A stretch of 8,905 nucleotides of DNA, taken from assembly GCA_007127625.1 (NCBI GenBank), contig SKYZ01000102.1, forward strand, positions 1 through 8,905. The letters are read 5' to 3'. Each line of letters begins with the position of its first letter. The stretch's first letter is position 1. Positions 6,178 through 8,905 of the stretch are shown here, piece after piece. This stretch comes from Aquisalimonas sp. (GTDB taxonomy: Bacteria; Pseudomonadota; Gammaproteobacteria; Nitrococcales; Aquisalimonadaceae). The notes beneath the pieces were generated by a model. It was not told the DNA's origin. It was given only the letters and a program-made list of their open reading frames with translations, and made no database searches. The position numbers were made by a program, and so were the translations under genes.

Positions 6178-7214
6178 TTGTATGCACCGGTGGAGCTGCG
6201 GCGGCCCAGGTGGCCGCCGTTTTCCTGTAGCCACGCCTCGGCGTGTTCACGGCCGTGATCCCGCAGGTGGCAGAGGAAGTGCCAGTCCGGGTTGATGCGA
6301 CTATTGCGGCCCATGTCGCTGGTGACCTGTCCGGTGTCGATGGCGTGCAGGCGGTGCCGGCGCCAGGGCAGTCCGGGGCCCACCGCGGCCACGCCTTCGC
6401 GCAGCATGCCGAGGAGCTCCAGTTCCCGCGCCAGGTTGGCGTTGAAGGCAATCTCGTTGGCGCGATCGAGGATGTCCGGCAGTGACGTGGGCAGATCGGG
6501 GCGCTCCGGCGGGGTCAGCTGCACCAGCAGCAGATCGCGGGCCCTGCATTCCAGAAACAGTGGCCAGAGCGCCGGATTGGCGGTATAGCCGCCGTCCCAG
6601 TAGTGCTCGCCATCGATCTCGATGGCGTGGAACAGCAGTGGCAGACAGGCCGAGGCGGCGACCGCGTGGGCACTGAGTTCTTCCCGGCGGAACAGGCGGG
6701 CCCCGCCGGTGCGCACATGGGTGGCGGAGACGAACAGCCGCAGCCGGTCGTCGTGGCGCAGGCGCTCGAAGTCGACGCTCTGTTCCAGCACCTGGATCAT
6801 CGGATTGAAGCCGCCGGGGTTGAGCTGGTAGGGCGACGCCATGCGGCTCAGGCTGTTCACCAGCAGGAATCCGGGTGACCAGTCCCGGTTCCAGCCATGC
6901 AGCAGATAGTCCAGCGGCGTGGTCTGCAGCGGGCCCATCTGTGCCTGCTCGCTGATCCGGCGCCAGAGCTGCTCCATGCTGTCGCGGGCGCCCTGTCGTC
7001 CGGCCGCAAGGAAACCGCTGGCAAAAGCGACGGCGTTGACCGCACCGGCGCTGGCACCGCTGATACCGTCGTAGTTGATGCGCCGTTCTTAAAGCAGACG
7101 ATCCAGCACGCCCCAGGTGAAGGCGCCGTGGCTACCGCCGCCCTGCAGCGCGAGATTCAGGCGGATCCGCGGGGCACCCAGTATCTGGTCACGGACACCG
7201 GCTAACCAGCCCAT
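6162..7214 (-). pseudogene. Patatin-like phospholipase, interrupted by an in-frame TAA at codon 42
   Basis: Read from the ATG at 7214-7212, the minus strand encodes a continuous 350-codon patatin-family protein except for one TAA at 7091-7089. Codons 1-41 carry the oxyanion-hole motif LQGGGSHGAF (about 23-32) and WGVLDRLL. Right after the stop come RINYDGISGASAG with GxSxG at 53-57 (nucleophile Ser55) and the catalytic Asp207 in DGGY. The C-terminal part (INPDWHFLCHLRDHG, HAEAWL) resembles the DUF3734 region of bacterial patatin-like lipases. Intact relatives usually continue LL(E/D)xxR here, so a GAA-to-TAA change is the simplest explanation. No ATG, GTG or TTG follows the stop until the ATG at 6977, so a restart product (271 residues) would lack both the glycine loop and the nucleophile. 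The remaining frame is open, which argues for a recent mutation or a base-calling error. The likely ancestral role is acyl-lipid hydrolysis. Confidence 0.85.
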
Positions 7215-7326
7215 GACGCCCCTGTCGCAATCAGGATTTCCCGGCCCTGTGAGCTAGGTCGCACTCGTGCTGATCCTCCGTGTGCTAGCGTGCGAGAGAA
7301 TTGTCAGGGAACCATAACACGCGATC

Positions 7327-8565
7327 ATGGCTGCAATCGGGACTGAAGTTCTGGAAACCCTCGTTCCCCTCCGGGATCTTCCCGAAGAGGCGGTGCGGGA
7401 GCTCGTGGAAGTGGTGGAGCTGGAAGACCACCCGGCGCGCAGCGTTATCTTCCGCCAGGGAGGGGACGACGGCTGGACCCGCTACGTGCTGTCCGGCGCC
7501 GTCGTCCTGGTGGACGACGACGGCAACCGCCGCACCTTCACCGGGACCGGCAACGCCGGCGTGTACCCGGAGCCCCTGGCGCCAGCTGGGCCGTTTCCGC
7601 ACAACGCCGTGGCCAGTACCGACGTGCGTCTGATCCGGCTGCCCCGGGACCGGGTCAACGAGGTCATGGCCGCCTCCCGTCTGCCGGACTACGACGTGGG
7701 CGAGGTCAGCCCGCAGAGCGGTGACGCCGGCGAAGGGCTGTTCTACCAGCTCTTCGAGGATCTCATGGCGGATCGTCTGGATTTGCCAAGTATGCCGGAC
7801 ATGGCCATCAAGGTGCGCGAGGCCATCGATGAGCACGAGGCGGGCGCCGGCGAGCTGGCGCGGATCATCCAGGCGGATCCGGCGCTCGCTGCCCGGCTGA
7901 TCCAGACCGCCAATGGCGCCGCCTTCGGCGGCCAGACGCCGGTGGACTCCCTGGCCCCTGCGATTACACGCCTGGGCCTGCGGACCACCCGCGAGGTGGT
8001 GATGGCGGTGGCGCTGAAGTCGGTGTTCCAGTCGTCGCACCCGCTGCTCAACCAGCGCATGACCGAACTGTGGATGCACAGCGCCCTGGTGGCCGCCATC
8101 TCCCAGGTGATGGCCCAGCGAATGCGCGGTTTCGACTCTGGACGCGCCCTGCTGGCCGGGCTGGTCCACGATATCGGCGTCATCCCCATGCTCACCAACG
8201 CCGGCGAATACCCGGAGCTGGCCGACAACCCCGTGCTGCTGCAGCAGACCATCTCCGCCTATCGTGGCCAGGTGGGGGCGATGATCCTGCGGCGCTGGAA
8301 TTTCCCGGACGACATGGTCAACGTCCCCCTGGCCGCCGAGGAGTGGCACCGGGAGGCGGATGCAGGCGACTACGCCGACCTGGTGATGCTGGCGCAGTTA
8401 CAGGCGCTCAGTGACGAACCCATGGCCGAAGTGCCGGGACTGAGCGAAACCTCCGCATACCAAAGGCTCGGTCTGGAAAACCTTGGCGTCACCGAAGGCG
8501 TCTCGATTATTGCCGAGGCGCGCGAGGAGATCGCCGAGGCGCAGAAGATCCTGCTGGGTCACTGA
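7327..8565 (+). CDS. HDOD-domain signalling protein with an N-terminal cyclic-nucleotide-binding-like domain
   Basis: This is a 412-residue cytoplasmic protein. Residues about 10-120 look like a cNMP-binding beta-barrel (IFRQGGDDGWTRYVLSGAVVLVDD, then ASTDVRLIRLPRDRV), but the phosphate-binding cassette, normally FGE(x)AL...R(S/T)A, is not recognisable, so nucleotide binding is doubtful. Residues about 150-350 are an HDOD domain: LPSMPDMAIKVREAI, ADPALAARLIQTAN, AITRLGLRTTREVVM, WMHSALVAA and LVHDIGVIPML. His251 and the His281-Asp282 pair survive, yet the later metal-binding histidines of HD-GYP enzymes are absent (YRGQVG where EHxxVG is usual), so phosphodiesterase activity is unlikely. HDOD proteins generally act as signalling scaffolds. 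The ATG at 7327 is the only plausible start because an in-frame TAA lies at 7315-7317; no good Shine-Dalgarno is close (AGGGA at 7306-7310 is 16 nt away). The gene diverges from the patatin locus across 112 bp. Confidence 0.9.
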   Translation: MAAIGTEVLETLVPLRDLPEEAVRELVEVVELEDHPARSVIFRQGGDDGWTRYVLSGAVVLVDDDGNRRTFTGTGNAGVYPEPLAPAGPFPHNAVASTDVRLIRLPRDRVNEVMAASRLPDYDVGEVSPQSGDAGEGLFYQLFEDLMADRLDLPSMPDMAIKVREAIDEHEAGAGELARIIQADPALAARLIQTANGAAFGGQTPVDSLAPAITRLGLRTTREVVMAVALKSVFQSSHPLLNQRMTELWMHSALVAAISQVMAQRMRGFDSGRALLAGLVHDIGVIPMLTNAGEYPELADNPVLLQQTISAYRGQVGAMILRRWNFPDDMVNVPLAAEEWHREADAGDYADLVMLAQLQALSDEPMAEVPGLSETSAYQRLGLENLGVTEGVSIIAEAREEIAEAQKILLGH

Positions 8566-8568
8566 GGA

Positions 8569-8600
8569 CGTTGCCCCGCCACGGTGGTGGCGGGGCAACG
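8569..8600. terminator. Hairpin between convergent HDOD and acyl-CoA synthetase genes
   Basis: CGTTGCCCCGCCAC (8569-8582) and GTGGCGGGGCAACG (8587-8600) form a perfect 14-bp stem with a GGTG loop. It starts 3 nt after the HDOD stop and ends 7 nt before the opposing gene's stop, which fits a bidirectional terminator for converging transcripts. Neither side has a T-run, so termination may rely on the very stable stem, or the hairpin may protect 3' ends. Confidence 0.6.
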
Positions 8601-8607
8601 CGGCCCG

Positions 8608-8905
8608 TCAGCCCTCCTCCTTGAGCACTTGGTTGCGCAGGTCCTTGCGCAGGATCTTGCCCACGGGTGTCTTGGGCAGGTCGTCGGTGAAGCGGATCTC
8701 CTTGGGTACCTTGTACGCGGTCAGGTTCTTGCGTGCGAACTCGATCACGTCCTCTTCCTTGAGCTCCTTGTTGCGCGTGACCACATAGGCACGCACTGTC
8801 TCGCCGCCGGCTTCCCGGTTGGGAATGCCGATGACCGCGGCTTCGTCGATGTCCGGGTGCTCGCTGAGCACCTCCTCGACCTCGTTCGGGTACACGTTGA
8901 AGCCG
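8608..8905 (-). CDS. fadD: FadD-like long-chain acyl-CoA synthetase, partial (C-terminal about 99 residues)
   Basis: The reverse strand enters the window at GFNVYPNEVEEVL, the C-terminal-domain signature of AMP-forming acyl-CoA synthetases, then continues HPDIDEAAVIGIP, LTAYKVPKEIRF and LPKTPVGKILRKDLR. The lysine in PVGKILRK is the catalytic C-terminal lysine of the adenylation half-reaction. It ends EEG with TGA (8610-8608). These enzymes activate fatty acids to acyl-CoA through acyl-adenylates. The GFNVYPNE / GYKVPK-like pattern is closest to the FadD long-chain group, but with the N-terminal AMP-binding domain and the rest of the protein off the right edge, a medium-chain or aromatic ligase cannot be excluded. 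It converges on the HDOD gene with a shared hairpin between them. Confidence 0.88.
   Translation of the reverse strand, partial: GFNVYPNEVEEVLSEHPDIDEAAVIGIPNREAGGETVRAYVVTRNKELKEEDVIEFARKNLTAYKVPKEIRFTDDLPKTPVGKILRKDLRNQVLKEEG

Noticed and set aside
6162..6977. Treating the 271-residue frame as an intact patatin gene
   Set aside because: The in-frame sequence upstream to 7214 clearly encodes the missing glycine loop and GxSxG nucleophile, so the shorter frame is a remnant of an interrupted gene.
7089..7091. Recoding of the patatin stop as selenocysteine or pyrrolysine
   Set aside because: The codon is TAA, which is not used for either, and no recoding element was seen; mutation or sequencing error is simpler.
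6897..7205. A 102-codon plus-strand frame across the interrupted part of the patatin gene
   Set aside because: No recognisable motif or ribosome-binding site; it is open only because it is antisense to coding sequence.
1..8905. CRISPR arrays, insertion sequences, tRNA/rRNA genes or phage elements
   Set aside because: I saw no regularly spaced direct repeats, transposase motifs, terminal inverted repeats with target duplications, or structural RNA signatures.

Overview
This is a GC-rich window (roughly 65% G+C by eye) whose gene content and protein style point to a gammaproteobacterium. The secreted solute-binding protein is very acidic and lysine-poor, which suggests a halophile or haloalkaliphile such as the Ectothiorhodospiraceae. 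That placement is inference, not proof.

Layout from left to right. (1) 1-513, minus strand: the N-terminal 171 codons of a YebC/TACO1-family protein, running off the left edge. (2) 514-893: a 380-bp divergent intergenic region with a weak candidate sigma70 promoter and several inverted repeats just ahead of the transporter operon. (3) 894-6142, plus strand: a complete five-gene ABC transporter operon of the HAAT (branched-chain amino acid/amide) class, in the order binding protein, LivG-type ATPase, LivF-type ATPase, LivH-type permease, LivM-type permease. A perfect 13-bp hairpin separates the binding-protein gene from the other four, and a GC-rich terminator-like hairpin follows the last gene. 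(4) 6162-7214, minus strand: a patatin-like phospholipase gene with an apparent C-terminal DUF3734-type region, interrupted by one in-frame TAA at codon 42. The stop falls between the oxyanion-hole glycines and the GxSxG serine, so the gene as sequenced is a pseudogene. (5) 7327-8565, plus strand: a signalling protein with a degenerate cyclic-nucleotide-binding-like N-terminus and an HDOD domain. (6) 8569-8600: a perfect 14-bp hairpin between convergent genes. (7) 8608-8905, minus strand: the C-terminal end of a FadD-like acyl-CoA synthetase, running off the right edge.

The transporter is self-contained. The binding protein captures a solute in the periplasm, the two permeases form the channel and the two ATPases power it. 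The substrate cannot be assigned from sequence alone. The patatin and acyl-CoA synthetase genes share a lipid/acyl theme but are not in the transporter's operon. I see no mobile element, CRISPR array, tRNA or rRNA. Nothing here amounts to a clearly new system. The most notable points are the single nonsense codon in the patatin gene, the intra-operon hairpin and the structured leader of the transporter operon.
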